Positions 1 to 8,476 of a DNA stretch of 64,000 bases are shown piece by piece (position 1 is the first letter of the stretch; every line of letters begins with the position of its first letter). The translations under genes and the position numbers were made by a program. The stretch is taken from positions 248,001-312,000 of the forward strand of contig JADKJM010000009.1 of the NCBI GenBank assembly GCA_016721005.1, given 5' to 3'. The stretch is from Flavobacteriales bacterium (GTDB lineage Bacteria; Bacteroidota; Bacteroidia; Flavobacteriales_F; PHOS-HE28). The notes beneath the pieces are model-generated. The model was not told the DNA's origin. It ran no database searches and saw nothing but the letters and a program-made list of their open reading frames with translations.

Positions 1-966
1 CGTCATGATGTAGAGCGAAACGTCGCTATGGTCCAGGATCTCGGTATCGCTCTGGCCGATGCCGCTCGTCTCCAGCACGATCAGGTCGAAGCCCGCGGCC
101 TTCAGCACTTCCACGGCTTCCTTCACGTGCTTGCTCAGCGCGAGGTTGCTCTGGCGCGTGGCCAGTGAACGCATGTACACGCGCTCGCCGCGGATGCTGT
201 TCATGCGGATGCGGTCGCCCAGCAGCGCGCCGCCGGTCTTGCGCTTGCTCGGGTCCACCGAGATCACACCGATGGTCTTCGTCGGCTGGTCGATGATGAA
301 GCGGCGGATCAGTTCATCCACCATGGATGATTTCCCCGAGCCGCCGGTTCCTGTGATGCCGAGGATCGGTGCCTTGTTCGCTTCGGCCTTCTTGTGAATG
401 GTGTCCGCGACTTTCGCGAAGACCTCCGGATGGTTCTCGGCCGTGCTGATCAAGCGCGCGATGGCGGGCCAGTTCTTGGTCGACAGTTCCTTCACCTCAC
501 CGTTCACGCGATCGCTCAGGTCGTAGTCGGCCTTTTCGAGCATGTCGTTGATCATGCCCTGCAGGCCCATCGCACGACCGTCATCCGGATGGTACAAGCG
601 CGTGATGCCGTACTTGTGCAGGTCTTCGATCTCGCTCGGCAGGATCGTCCCGCCGCCGCCGCCGAAGATCTTGATGTGCCCCGCCCCCTTTTCCTTCAGC
701 AGGTCGAACATGTACTTGAAGTACTCGTTGTGCCCGCCCTGGTAGCTCGTCATCGCAATGGCGTGCGCGTCCTCCTGGATCGCGGTGTTCACCACATCCT
801 CCACGCTGCGGTCGTGCCCCAGGTGGATCACTTCGGCGCCCGTGGCCTGGATGATCCTCCGCATGATGTTGATGGCGGCATCGTGGCCGTCGAACAAACT
901 GGCGGCAGTTACAATACGGATCTTGTGCTTGGGGACGTAGGGCGGGGCTTGGACGAAGGACGACAT
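1..966 (-). CDS. icmF: Fused acyl-CoA mutase, N-terminal part (B12-binding plus G-protein chaperone domains); cut by window edge
   Basis: The 322 visible codons start at the ATG (966) and run off the left edge. Residues 10-140 form a cobalamin-binding domain with the FDGHDAAIN motif, whose His is the lower axial cobalt ligand in this family, and later IFGGGGGTILPSEI. A P-loop GTPase of the MeaB/MeaI type follows (GTGGSGKSSMV, then SVDPSKRKTGGALLGDRIRMN-like residues). B12 domain followed by G domain is the order of IcmF, the isobutyryl-CoA mutase fused to its own chaperone. The mutase domain itself lies outside the window, so substrate is not shown. A TAACTTCG box 5 nt upstream supports the start. 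Partial copies of this 5' end recur between the next genes on the right. Confidence 0.9.
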   Translation of the reverse strand, partial: MSSFVQAPPYVPKHKIRIVTAASLFDGHDAAINIMRRIIQATGAEVIHLGHDRSVEDVVNTAIQEDAHAIAMTSYQGGHNEYFKYMFDLLKEKGAGHIKIFGGGGGTILPSEIEDLHKYGITRLYHPDDGRAMGLQGMINDMLEKADYDLSDRVNGEVKELSTKNWPAIARLISTAENHPEVFAKVADTIHKKAEANKAPILGITGTGGSGKSSMVDELIRRFIIDQPTKTIGVISVDPSKRKTGGALLGDRIRMNSIRGERVYMRSLATRQSNLALSKHVKEAVEVLKAAGFDLIVLETSGIGQSDTEILDHSDVSLYIMT

Positions 967-971
967 GGAGG

Positions 972-979
972 CGAAGTTA
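972..979 (-). promoter_or_regulatory. TAnnTTYG box upstream of icmF
   Basis: TAACTTCG ends 5 nt before the icmF ATG. It resembles the Bacteroidota -7 element TAnnTTTG. No clear -33 TTG is visible. The short gap predicts a leaderless or nearly leaderless mRNA. Confidence 0.45.
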
Positions 980-1103
980 TCGGAGGTATGGTGAAAGGAC
1001 AGAAAGGGCCCGTGAATACTCCCAGCCAACCGCGTAGTGATCGGTTCCATAGCTAACTTGGCAGAACAGGTAATGTGACTTCCCTGGTCTCTACCCCCCT
1101 TTT

Positions 1104-3650
1104 ATGCAAACTGCCCGAACCCCAGATGATGCGCTCCGCAGTGGATGCGGGTTGGTTGTACTCTGCATGCTTGCGCTCCAAGGTTGGTCACAAGTATCCT
1201 TCTCCACACCGGTACCCTTCAGCCAGAATCTCAATTATCCGCAGCCATTTCTCACCTCATTTCTAGACCAAGGCCGGAATCTGGTCCTTTCTAGTCCCAA
1301 GACAAATCGTTTTGTTGCCTTTCGCATAGAGGGTGATACTGTTGTCGAACCTCGCGAGCTTCTACTTCCTGATCGCCCCCGTGGGCAAGTCGCATTGGCG
1401 GACATGAACGGTGACGGCAGGCCGGACGTGGTGGCCGAGGAATTCACATATGGCTCGGTGACGTTGATCGACATCGCGTTATACCTCAACTTGGGAAATG
1501 GCCATTTAGGACCACGTATCGCAGCGCGGATCAATGTGGACTACTTCTCGGGAGCGCCCATGGCATTCGGAGACATTAATGGTGATGGCAGGGCTGATGT
1601 TGTGTATCGAAGGCCGTGGTCGTATTCGTCCAGCACCAATACGCTTGAGGACGTCAGCCAAGGCCAGGTGGACTTGGGTTACAGCGTTACCTCCGTCATC
1701 TGCGACGACTTGAACAATGATGGCATTGACGAGATCATCTTCAGTTCCGGCACCCAAATGGGGTGGGTGTCATACTTCAACCTCGCCGTTCCGCAAACCC
1801 AGTTGTTCTCGCTGGCGACTAGTCCAGCTGTGATCCTCTGTGTTCAGGTCGCGGATGTCAATGGCGATGGGATTTTGGACGTTTTCTTTCAAAGTGTATA
1901 CCCTTTCCAAAGCCGCGTTATTCTTCAGACCGCCCCAATGGTCTTCAGCCCTGGACCTTACCTACTGCTTCCGTCATCGGGCTATCCGGGCCGCAGTGGT
2001 TCACTGGTGGTGGATAGTGATTCGGACGGCAAAATGGAATTGTGGCTCCTCGCGGACGGAGCTCTTGTCGAAGCGGAGATCGACCAGGATGGCCTTAGCG
2101 CGACCATTGACACGATACTGCCACCAAGAACGAGGATCACTCACTTTCTCCTTTCCGACATCAACGACGATGGTCTTCTGGACCTGCTGGTAACAACAGC
2201 TCACGGCGATTGCTTTGTGACGCACGGCGAACCGGACCAGGGATTCGAGCAGGAACAGCATCTGATGTATCAATGGGTCGTTGTTGTGGGAGAGCATGTC
2301 TGCGCATCGACCCAGCCAGGGACGTCGAAAGAGTTGCCCCTTCTACTTTCCGACAACTACGCCTGCTATCTCGGTGAGGATGCACGGCGATTCATACCAC
2401 CTGTTCGGCATAAGTTCGAAACCCCTTCTGGAAGCTATGCGAGTTCGTACTTCTTGCACAACGGCCTGATCGAAACCGACCTGGACAATGACGGAACTGC
2501 GGACCTTGTACGGGTCACCTGCGATTCTGACTGCGCGTTGAGCCTTATCGAAAATTGGAAATACCCTGGAGCACATGAGGTATGTGTAGCACCTGCGCCG
2601 AACACTTTCAACCGGATGGAACACGCGAATGCCATAGATGTGAATGATGATGGTTTGATGGACATAGTTGCATCAGGTTCAGCAGCTGATTACTCTTCCG
2701 CGACCCCGGTGTTCGTTCCATATGACTTTGTCCTAACACGTGAAGCCGATCATACCTTCTCCAACAATGGGACCTTGCTCCCTGCCTCGTACTTCGAATT
2801 CCACGCCGACCTGGACCATGACGGTCGAGAGGATCTGGTCGTGCCCGATGCAGGCAACAATACGATCACAGTCTATCACAATATGGGAAGTGGTCAATTC
2901 GAGATCTCCTTCGTCGGGAGCTTTGATCCCGATGTATATGGAACGATCACGAAAGCCTGTTTTGATATTCCTGCATACCATGGTCGTGCGAGATCTCTTC
3001 CATTTATCGACGTGGATGGTGATGGCATCATGGAAGTTGTGCGATTTCGGTACGTATCTCCAATAACGCAGGTCTACTACCAGAGCATTGATCTTGAAGG
3101 CATGTCCGAGCCAGTGCATTGGATATCGATGCCTGGGGGGCCGGGAAAAGTGATGTTCATGGACTTGGAGTTGGACGGGGACCTCGATCTGGTCTCTCAT
3201 GGCGGCGGTGTCATAGAAGTGTACACGAACAATGGTCCACTCCCTATTACGGAGCATGTGCGCTTCTTACCCAGGAGCTACAGCTTCTTTGTGGTGCCCT
3301 TGGATGCCGATGGGGATGGCCAGGAAGATCTGCTATTCTACTTGGGCGATGATCAATTCTACGTGATGTACAATGAGACTCCACGAACGATAACGACAGC
3401 GTTCCATTTCAGGTTGTTGCCGAACCCTAGTACCGGGATGCTGTACATCGACCTTGGCTATGTTCCATCGGGATCGGTGAACATGGAAGTCATAGATCCT
3501 ACCGGGCGGTTGGTCGAGCGATTTTTCGTATCGTCCATCATTTCCACCTACGATCTCTCGTCCATGCCGAGCGGCATGTACTTGCTACGCGCCTTCGACG
3601 GAACGGAGAACCGTCTGGTTGGCACTCAAAGGTTCCTACTCACCCGGTAG
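1104..3650 (+). CDS. Secreted FG-GAP/VCBS-repeat protein with T9SS type A sorting domain
   Basis: 848 residues. A hydrophobic signal-like stretch (GLVVLCMLALQGWSQ) sits near residue 25, after an unusually long polar N-terminus. The body carries many Asp-rich loops such as DMNGDGRPD, DINGDGRAD, DLNNDGID, DVNGDGILD and DVDGDGIME. These are typical calcium-binding loops of FG-GAP/VCBS beta-propeller repeats. The last ~80 residues (from LLPNPSTG through GMYLLRAFDG to RFLLTR) match a type A T9SS C-terminal domain, so export and surface attachment through T9SS are expected. Function beyond a surface repeat protein is unknown. It stands alone, divergent from icmF, and an icmF-like fragment follows it. 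Confidence 0.85.
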   Translation: MQTARTPDDALRSGCGLVVLCMLALQGWSQVSFSTPVPFSQNLNYPQPFLTSFLDQGRNLVLSSPKTNRFVAFRIEGDTVVEPRELLLPDRPRGQVALADMNGDGRPDVVAEEFTYGSVTLIDIALYLNLGNGHLGPRIAARINVDYFSGAPMAFGDINGDGRADVVYRRPWSYSSSTNTLEDVSQGQVDLGYSVTSVICDDLNNDGIDEIIFSSGTQMGWVSYFNLAVPQTQLFSLATSPAVILCVQVADVNGDGILDVFFQSVYPFQSRVILQTAPMVFSPGPYLLLPSSGYPGRSGSLVVDSDSDGKMELWLLADGALVEAEIDQDGLSATIDTILPPRTRITHFLLSDINDDGLLDLLVTTAHGDCFVTHGEPDQGFEQEQHLMYQWVVVVGEHVCASTQPGTSKELPLLLSDNYACYLGEDARRFIPPVRHKFETPSGSYASSYFLHNGLIETDLDNDGTADLVRVTCDSDCALSLIENWKYPGAHEVCVAPAPNTFNRMEHANAIDVNDDGLMDIVASGSAADYSSATPVFVPYDFVLTREADHTFSNNGTLLPASYFEFHADLDHDGREDLVVPDAGNNTITVYHNMGSGQFEISFVGSFDPDVYGTITKACFDIPAYHGRARSLPFIDVDGDGIMEVVRFRYVSPITQVYYQSIDLEGMSEPVHWISMPGGPGKVMFMDLELDGDLDLVSHGGGVIEVYTNNGPLPITEHVRFLPRSYSFFVVPLDADGDGQEDLLFYLGDDQFYVMYNETPRTITTAFHFRLLPNPSTGMLYIDLGYVPSGSVNMEVIDPTGRLVERFFVSSIISTYDLSSMPSGMYLLRAFDGTENRLVGTQRFLLTR

Positions 3651-3690
3651 TGAAAACTCTCGCCAACAAGTAATCATTGGAGGGTTGTGA

Positions 3691-3761
3691 AGTCCTCCTG
3701 GACGCGGTGTTCGCCAATTCCTCCACGCTGCCGTCGTGCCCTAGGTGGATCACCTCGGCGC
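3691..3761 (-). pseudogene. icmF-like fragment A
   Basis: About 70 nt align with icmF positions 769-838 on the same strand: six mismatches and one missing base, about 90% identity. The translated stretch still reads EVIHLGHDGSVEE (icmF EVIHLGHDRSVED) before the frameshift. It has no start and no downstream domain, so it is a remnant copy lying between two unrelated plus-strand genes. Confidence 0.7.
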
Positions 3762-3782
3762 ATCATCCCACCCGCCCATCGT

Positions 3783-3790
3783 TACCCTTG
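3783..3790 (+). promoter_or_regulatory. TAnnTTTG-like box upstream of the Ntn amidase gene
   Basis: TACCCTTG lies 23 nt before the ATG at 3814 and resembles the Bacteroidota -7 element. No -33 element is obvious. Confidence 0.35.
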
Positions 3791-3813
3791 TGCCTCGTCC
3801 GCATTAGCTGCCC

Positions 3814-5058
3814 ATGCACATCCGCACCTACCTCATCTCGCTCCTGCTTCTCCCCCTGCCTCTATTGGCATGCACCGCATTCGTGATGCACAAGGACGGG
3901 CGCACCTTCATCGGCAACAACGAGGACTCCTGGTGTACCCACGGCCTGGTGCGCTTCGCACCTGCTGCGAACGGCCACTACGGGGCGGTTTACTTCAGCA
4001 GTTGGACCGGGCACCCTTACAAGGACTGGGGTGACCAGATCGGCATGAACGAGGCCGGGCTGGTGTTCGATGGGCTGGGCATTCAACCGAAGGATGCGAT
4101 CGCACAACCCGGGAAGCAACGCCTACAGTTCGCCGAGCTCACCACGCGCCTGATGGAGCGCTGCGCCAGTGTGCCCGAGGCGGTGGCATTTCTGGAGGAC
4201 TACAATCGTTCATTCCTCCACCAGAGCATGATGTTCCTGGCCGATGCGAACGGCGCCTATGCGATCGTGCAGAGCGACACGGTGATCGTGGGTAACGAGC
4301 CGCACTTCGCAGTGGGTAACTGGCGCATGACCTGCAACACGGACATGGATGCAGTTCCGATCCCACGCTTGCAGCAAGGCCGAACGCTGCTGGCCGCTGG
4401 TGTGCCAGCCACCGTGGAGGGCGCCCTTTCCGTGCTGCGCAGCATGCGCTCATGCCGGGAGTTCCTGGGCAACGGCACTTTCTTCAGCACGCTATTCGAA
4501 CCCGATCGCGGACTGATACACCTGTACTTCTACCACGACTTCGAGCAGCCCGTGATCTTCGACCTGCGCGAGGAATTGGCGAAGGGTGCACACACACTGG
4601 ACCTCCCTTCGCTCTTCCCGCCGAACGCGGAATTCCAAGCCTTGCAAGCATACCGCACACCCTTCCACCAACGCTGGTTGTTCTGGGGCTTGATGACATG
4701 GGCCGGGCTTGCGATGCTGCTCGGCTTGGTGTGTGGCCTCGTGGTAATTGTACGCGTTGGGCGCCGTGTGCTGGGGAAAGCCTGGAAACCTGTTTGGCCC
4801 CTGTTCCTTGTTGGCTCGGGCATGGTCGTGTTCGTCGGGCTCATCGGAATACTACTCGTCAAGGAGCCTGTGTTCTACTTCGGGCTTGGCGATGTGTACC
4901 CCGCGTTGCTCGCTCTGCCTTTCATCATTCTACTGGTAGCCGTGGCGCTGTTCTGGGCGCTGCGAAAGAGCAGGACCGATCGGTGGTCAACGGTGCCCGC
5001 GCTGGTGTTGCTGGTACCGGTGTTGGTCGGGTGCGCGTACTGGGGAATGTTCTGGTAA
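3814..5058 (+). CDS. Ntn-type C-N hydrolase (choloylglycine hydrolase/acyltransferase superfamily) with C-terminal membrane domain
   Basis: 414 residues. Residues 1-19 are a signal peptide ending LLPLPLLA. The next residue, Cys20, begins CTAFVMHKDGRTFIGNNED, the pattern of N-terminal-nucleophile amidases (choloylglycine hydrolase, penicillin acylase, AAT-like), where the exposed Cys is the catalytic nucleophile. GMNEAGLVFDGLGI and the later TCNTD segment also fit the fold. LLAC also matches a lipobox, so Cys20 could be lipidated instead; the Ntn motif makes catalysis more likely. The last ~120 residues contain four hydrophobic helices, an unusual membrane-anchoring extension. The substrate is unknown. 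The gene stands alone between icmF-like fragments. Confidence 0.75.
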   Translation: MHIRTYLISLLLLPLPLLACTAFVMHKDGRTFIGNNEDSWCTHGLVRFAPAANGHYGAVYFSSWTGHPYKDWGDQIGMNEAGLVFDGLGIQPKDAIAQPGKQRLQFAELTTRLMERCASVPEAVAFLEDYNRSFLHQSMMFLADANGAYAIVQSDTVIVGNEPHFAVGNWRMTCNTDMDAVPIPRLQQGRTLLAAGVPATVEGALSVLRSMRSCREFLGNGTFFSTLFEPDRGLIHLYFYHDFEQPVIFDLREELAKGAHTLDLPSLFPPNAEFQALQAYRTPFHQRWLFWGLMTWAGLAMLLGLVCGLVVIVRVGRRVLGKAWKPVWPLFLVGSGMVVFVGLIGILLVKEPVFYFGLGDVYPALLALPFIILLVAVALFWALRKSRTDRWSTVPALVLLVPVLVGCAYWGMFW

Positions 5059-5083
5059 GGGCGTTCGGAAGGTGGCGGACCGA

Positions 5084-5203
5084 TCGCGGCATCGAGCCCT
5101 TCGAAGTTCGAGGTGGTGTCCCGCAGTACTGCGGGAACGATGCGGACCTTTAGGCACGCCGGTCTTGTGCTTGGGGATCGGGCGGGGCTTGGACGAAGGG
5201 CAT
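5084..5203 (-). pseudogene. icmF-like fragment B, including a start codon
   Basis: On the minus strand an ATG at 5203 begins MPFVQAPPDP, close to icmF FVQAPPYVPKHK, then frameshifts. A later frame keeps KVRIVPAVL and GLDAAI, resembling KIRIVTAASLFDGHDAAI. A TACTTTCG box lies 4 nt upstream at 5208-5215, as at icmF itself. The fragment therefore looks like a decayed copy of promoter, start and first ~30 codons. Nothing downstream of it is coding. Confidence 0.65.
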
Positions 5204-5207
5204 AGGG

Positions 5208-5215
5208 CGAAAGTA
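5208..5215 (-). promoter_or_regulatory. Orphan TAnnTTYG box on icmF-like fragment B
   Basis: TACTTTCG lies 4 nt upstream of the ATG of the broken icmF fragment. It may be a relic promoter that no longer drives a gene. Confidence 0.35.
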
Positions 5216-5284
5216 CCAGTGCAAGACGTGCAAAGCCTTTCCTGCGCCGGGCTGCCGTTTCGCCCCCTCCCGTATGGGCGATCA

Positions 5285-6985
5285 CTACGGCAGCCGCCAG
5301 ATCGCGGTGGCGGTGCGCGCCATCCGCTCTTGGCGTACTTCAATTGTCTGAGGAGTCCAATCCACGGAAGAAAACTGCTTGGTTGTCGGATACTGGCTCT
5401 GATGATACACTGGGATCTTGTCCGCGATGGTGTTGTTTGCCGCATCCTTTCGGTTCAGCTTTCCTTCTAGTAGAAGGTAGTTCCCCAACCGATCCACATA
5501 CCGTTCATGCATGTCAAGCGGGAAATCCACCACCCACTCCGATGCGGGATTCTCGGGCAGAATATGCTCGATCGTCGCTTGGCTTTCCTCCCAGTCGTAG
5601 TCCACATTGTGGTCCTGCTTCTCAAGTGCAACAAGGATGTACCGCACCAGTGCCTTTCGTTGGCCCGAAGCATTGATCCGTCGCTTCGTAAAGGCCTCTT
5701 TGAACTCTTCGTCCGAGATGTACGCGCTTGACAGAGAAGCCCTGACTTCGCTTGGTGTCGAGATCGCACCTGTATGCAGATCGACCGCGATCTTGTTGTA
5801 AACCTCTTCGAGCCTGTTGGTATTCCGCTGCGCGATCATATTGTAGCGAAAGGACACCACATCGCAGTATCGCAGGACTTTGGCCAAGTCGGCCTTGCTG
5901 AGCTTACGCCACGCGGCAAATATCAGTGGGCGGTACTGTACAACCCTGTAGAGCTTAAGGTTCCGCACATGCTTGTGCGCATCGGGGATATCGTCCCAGA
6001 GCGGGTGGGCAGGTTCATCCAGGGCCTCGTTCAAGAGCGAGGCTTCATCCAGGTCGTTCAGCAGTTCGAAGACCTGCTGCGGGGTGCTGATATCGTTCCG
6101 GATAGTCTTGTAAACACGTTCCTGACGCACAAAGGCACGAGTACTATTGAGGTAGTGCCTAAGGAATTCTGCCACATACTTCGCCGGGATCCGGGCTGTG
6201 ATCCCTTGCCAGAGCTGTTGGGCTTGTGCGAGATTGCCATCACCCGTCGGATGAACAATGGACAAGAGGTAATTTTTCAAAAGATCACCTGCCGTGAGTT
6301 CGAGACCTCGCGCATTCAACGTTTCGAAAACCGTGTATGCTCCTGCCTCATCTTCAACGACTACTTGTATGAACAAGAGCCTCGTCGCCAACTTCTCATA
6401 GATGAAATTCGCCAGGCCTTCCCCATCGTTCGTGGTCACGAACTTTGTGCGTAAGCGCTCTTGGAAGAAGATGAGGGCGTCCCAGAGCGGCCGTTCATGT
6501 GGCGGAAGTGCGGTAACACTGGCTGGCCTGCGAAGGTGTAGAAGGGTGCCCTCGTAGAATCGCCTATTCGCCTTGTTCAATGTCAACTTGGGCGTAGTCT
6601 GCAATGATCCAGGATGCTCGGCACCGAGAAAGGCAGTGCGCAGCAAGTCGACACGCTTGCGATTGTCATCGGGGTCGACTCCCTTCTCGATAAGTTCATT
6701 CAAACAGTGCAGTCCTGCAATGACAAGCAGACTAAGCGTTGCGAGTCTTTGCTGCCCATCAATGATCTTGAAGCTATCGGCCTCACGTTCTTCGAGGACC
6801 AAGGCGCCCATATAGTGCTGCTTGTCCCCTCTTTCCAACTCTTCTATGTCGAACCAAAGGTCCTCCCAGTTCTCCTGCCCCCACGAATAGTCGCGTTGAT
6901 AAGGTGGCACCTCGTACCTCTTCCCATTGGAAAGCAGCGTCCTCAGGTTGATGGTACTTGTGCCGATCAGGTCTCGCCGGGCCAT
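5285..6985 (-). CDS. DUF262/DUF1524 protein (GmrSD-like nuclease, candidate phage defence)
   Basis: 566 residues. The N-terminal DUF262 (ParB-like) domain shows PPYQRDYSW at residues 27-35 and IDGQQRLATL near 75-84, which bind and hydrolyse nucleotide in this family. The C-terminal DUF1524 domain has the His-Me-type nuclease signature IEHILPENP (His474) followed by LGNYLLLEGKLN. The two domains in one chain match GmrSD-type type IV restriction enzymes, which cut DNA with modified bases, and several other defence proteins. It is a lone gene with IS630 immediately upstream, fitting an accessory island. The target modification cannot be deduced. Confidence 0.85.
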   Translation of the reverse strand: MARRDLIGTSTINLRTLLSNGKRYEVPPYQRDYSWGQENWEDLWFDIEELERGDKQHYMGALVLEEREADSFKIIDGQQRLATLSLLVIAGLHCLNELIEKGVDPDDNRKRVDLLRTAFLGAEHPGSLQTTPKLTLNKANRRFYEGTLLHLRRPASVTALPPHERPLWDALIFFQERLRTKFVTTNDGEGLANFIYEKLATRLLFIQVVVEDEAGAYTVFETLNARGLELTAGDLLKNYLLSIVHPTGDGNLAQAQQLWQGITARIPAKYVAEFLRHYLNSTRAFVRQERVYKTIRNDISTPQQVFELLNDLDEASLLNEALDEPAHPLWDDIPDAHKHVRNLKLYRVVQYRPLIFAAWRKLSKADLAKVLRYCDVVSFRYNMIAQRNTNRLEEVYNKIAVDLHTGAISTPSEVRASLSSAYISDEEFKEAFTKRRINASGQRKALVRYILVALEKQDHNVDYDWEESQATIEHILPENPASEWVVDFPLDMHERYVDRLGNYLLLEGKLNRKDAANNTIADKIPVYHQSQYPTTKQFSSVDWTPQTIEVRQERMARTATAIWRLP

Positions 6986-7054
6986 TGACAGTCGGTTTTC
7001 TTGGATGCGAAGCTACTTCCTCACTGTTCAACAATGGTCTTCGCATCTGAGCTA

Positions 7055-8170
7055 GTGTCATAACCCATTAGTTCATTAACTAAACGACGCGGATTTTTCC
7101 AGCATAGGTCCATTTGAAGGGTGCCGCCCGTTGCTCGTTGTAGGTTCTGATGTACTCCATGATCTGGTCGACGAGTTGTTTGGTGGACTTCCAGACGCCG
7201 TTCTTCAAGACGTCCTTGGCCAGCATGTTGAACCAGATCTCGATCTGATTGAGCCAAGATGAGTAGGTGGGCGTGAAGTGCATGGTGATCTTCCGTTTGG
7301 GTTTCAACCAGGCCTTCACCTCCTTGGATTTATGCACGGCCAGATTGTCCGTGATGATGTGCAGATGGTTGTTGCGGAAGGTGCGGTCGAGCTTCTTGAG
7401 GAAGGTCAGGAAGGTGGTTGCGTTGTTGGCTTTGACCGGTGTTGCGGTTATCATTCCGGTATGCACGGCAAGGGCGGCCATGAGGGCCACGGTACCATTG
7501 CGCTTGTAGGTTGCCGTCATGCGCTTGGGCGTGCCCGCCCGAAGTGGGAGTATCGGCTGTGTGCGGTCCAGTGCCTGTATCTGGGTTTTCTCGTCCACGC
7601 TCAACACGATGGCGTTCGCTGGCGGGTCCATATACAGACCGATGATGGTGAGCATCTTGGACTCGAATTCAGGGTCAGGACTTTTCCCGCACCAGTACTC
7701 GGTCTTGTGCGGTTTCAGATCAGCGTGCTTGAGGATCAGATGAACGGCGCTCTGACTGATGCCCACTTCTGATGCGATGCGCTCCTGAGACCAATTGGTA
7801 TAGCCGCCCGTAGGCTTCTCGCACGCTTTCTGGACCACGCGTGCCTTCTGCTGAGCAGTGATCGTTCCTACTTGCCCGGACGAGGGGCGTCCTTCAACCC
7901 GGCTACGCCCAGTTTTCTGAACCGGTTGCGCCACTTGTTCACCGTAGGGCGGGTCATCCCGGTGCGCTTGATGATCCCATCCAGACTGTGACCATCATGG
8001 CTCAACACGCATCACCTGCGCACGCAGACCGTATCGACGCTCCAACTTGTGGGAGCGGACCATCGCCTCAAGTTCCATGCGTTGCTCTTCGCTTACAGGG
8101 ATCGGTTTTGCAGTTCGTGCCATGCCGCGAATATAGCACTATTAGTTTATCTATTACATGGTTATAACAC
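7055..8170 (-). mobile_element. IS630-family insertion sequence, complete ends, transposase broken
   Basis: Inverted termini read GTGTCATAACC at 7055 and, on the other strand, GTGTTATAACC from 8170 (one mismatch). Each end is flanked by TA (7053-7054 and 8171-8172), the target duplication expected for IS630/Tc1-mariner elements. The 1116-bp element holds a single transposase reading frame on the minus strand, interrupted by two frameshifts. It separates the GmrSD-like gene from the icmF-like fragment upstream of sulP. Confidence 0.85.
7080..8123 (-). pseudogene. IS630 transposase with two compensating frameshifts
   Basis: Read from the ATG at 8123, the first 40 codons (MARTAKPIPVSEEQRMELEA, then RRYGLRAQVMRV) are in frame until a TGA. 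The helix-turn-helix part (DGHSLDGIIKRTGMTRPTV, then NKWRNRFRKLGVAGLKD) is in another frame. The catalytic part returns to the first frame and contains the DDE pattern: VDEKTQ, ITDNLAVHKSK and SSWLNQIEIWFN. The shifts fit a 2-nt loss in a GT run near 8003 and a 1-nt loss near 7877, a net -3. The full length, about 348 codons, is normal for IS630, so this is an inactivated copy. Confidence 0.85.
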
Positions 8171-8227
8171 TAGGCGACCAAGGCAACCGACAGCTCTTAC
8201 CCGTGCTCTCCCAGTTCAGCGTCTTTG

Positions 8228-8328
8228 CCGCATGATCTTGATGGCGGCATCGTGGCCATCGAACAAACTGGCGGCGGTATCTATACGGATCTTGTGCTTG
8301 GGATCGGGCGCGGCTTGGACAAAGGATC
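8228..8328 (-). pseudogene. icmF-like fragment C
   Basis: About 100 nt closely match icmF positions 856-957. The frame still reads FVQAAPDPKHKIRI, then TAASLFDGHDAAIKIMR, before leaving homology. It is the best preserved of the icmF-like fragments. It is fused in frame to an upstream 23-codon segment (8360-8428) that icmF does not have, forming a short chimeric open frame that starts at 8434. Confidence 0.75.
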
Positions 8329-8359
8329 GGACGAAGCTGCCGGGCAAGATCCACCCCAC

Positions 8360-8428
8360 CTTCACCTTGTACACGCTTATCAGCTTCTCCACCCGTATCC
8401 GAAGGCGCTTGTGCATGTCACGGATCAT
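8360..8428 (-). repeat. 69-nt repeat, left copy flanking sulP
   Basis: On the minus strand this encodes MIRDMHKRLRIRVEKLISVY plus KVK. The copy at 10140-10208 encodes MIRTLRKRLIIPAEKLIREY plus KVK: 15 of 23 residues agree and the nucleotides align without gaps. The parent gene is not recognised. The two copies have the same orientation and bracket the SulP transporter gene. Confidence 0.6.
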
Positions 8429-8462
8429 ACCCACCCTCAGCCAGCCTCCGGTTCCAAGATCC

Positions 8463-8470
8463 TACTTTCG
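8463..8470 (+). promoter_or_regulatory. TAnnTTYG box upstream of sulP
   Basis: TACTTTCG ends 6 nt before the chosen ATG at 8477. It resembles the Bacteroidota -7 box, supports that start, and predicts a leaderless transcript. Confidence 0.45.
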
Positions 8471-8476
8471 CGGATC

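Noticed and set aside
8225..8476. Upstream in-frame extension of SulP
   Set aside because: This part reads through icmF fragment C and the 69-nt repeat on the opposite strand; the ATG at 8477 with a TACTTTCG box fits the family start.
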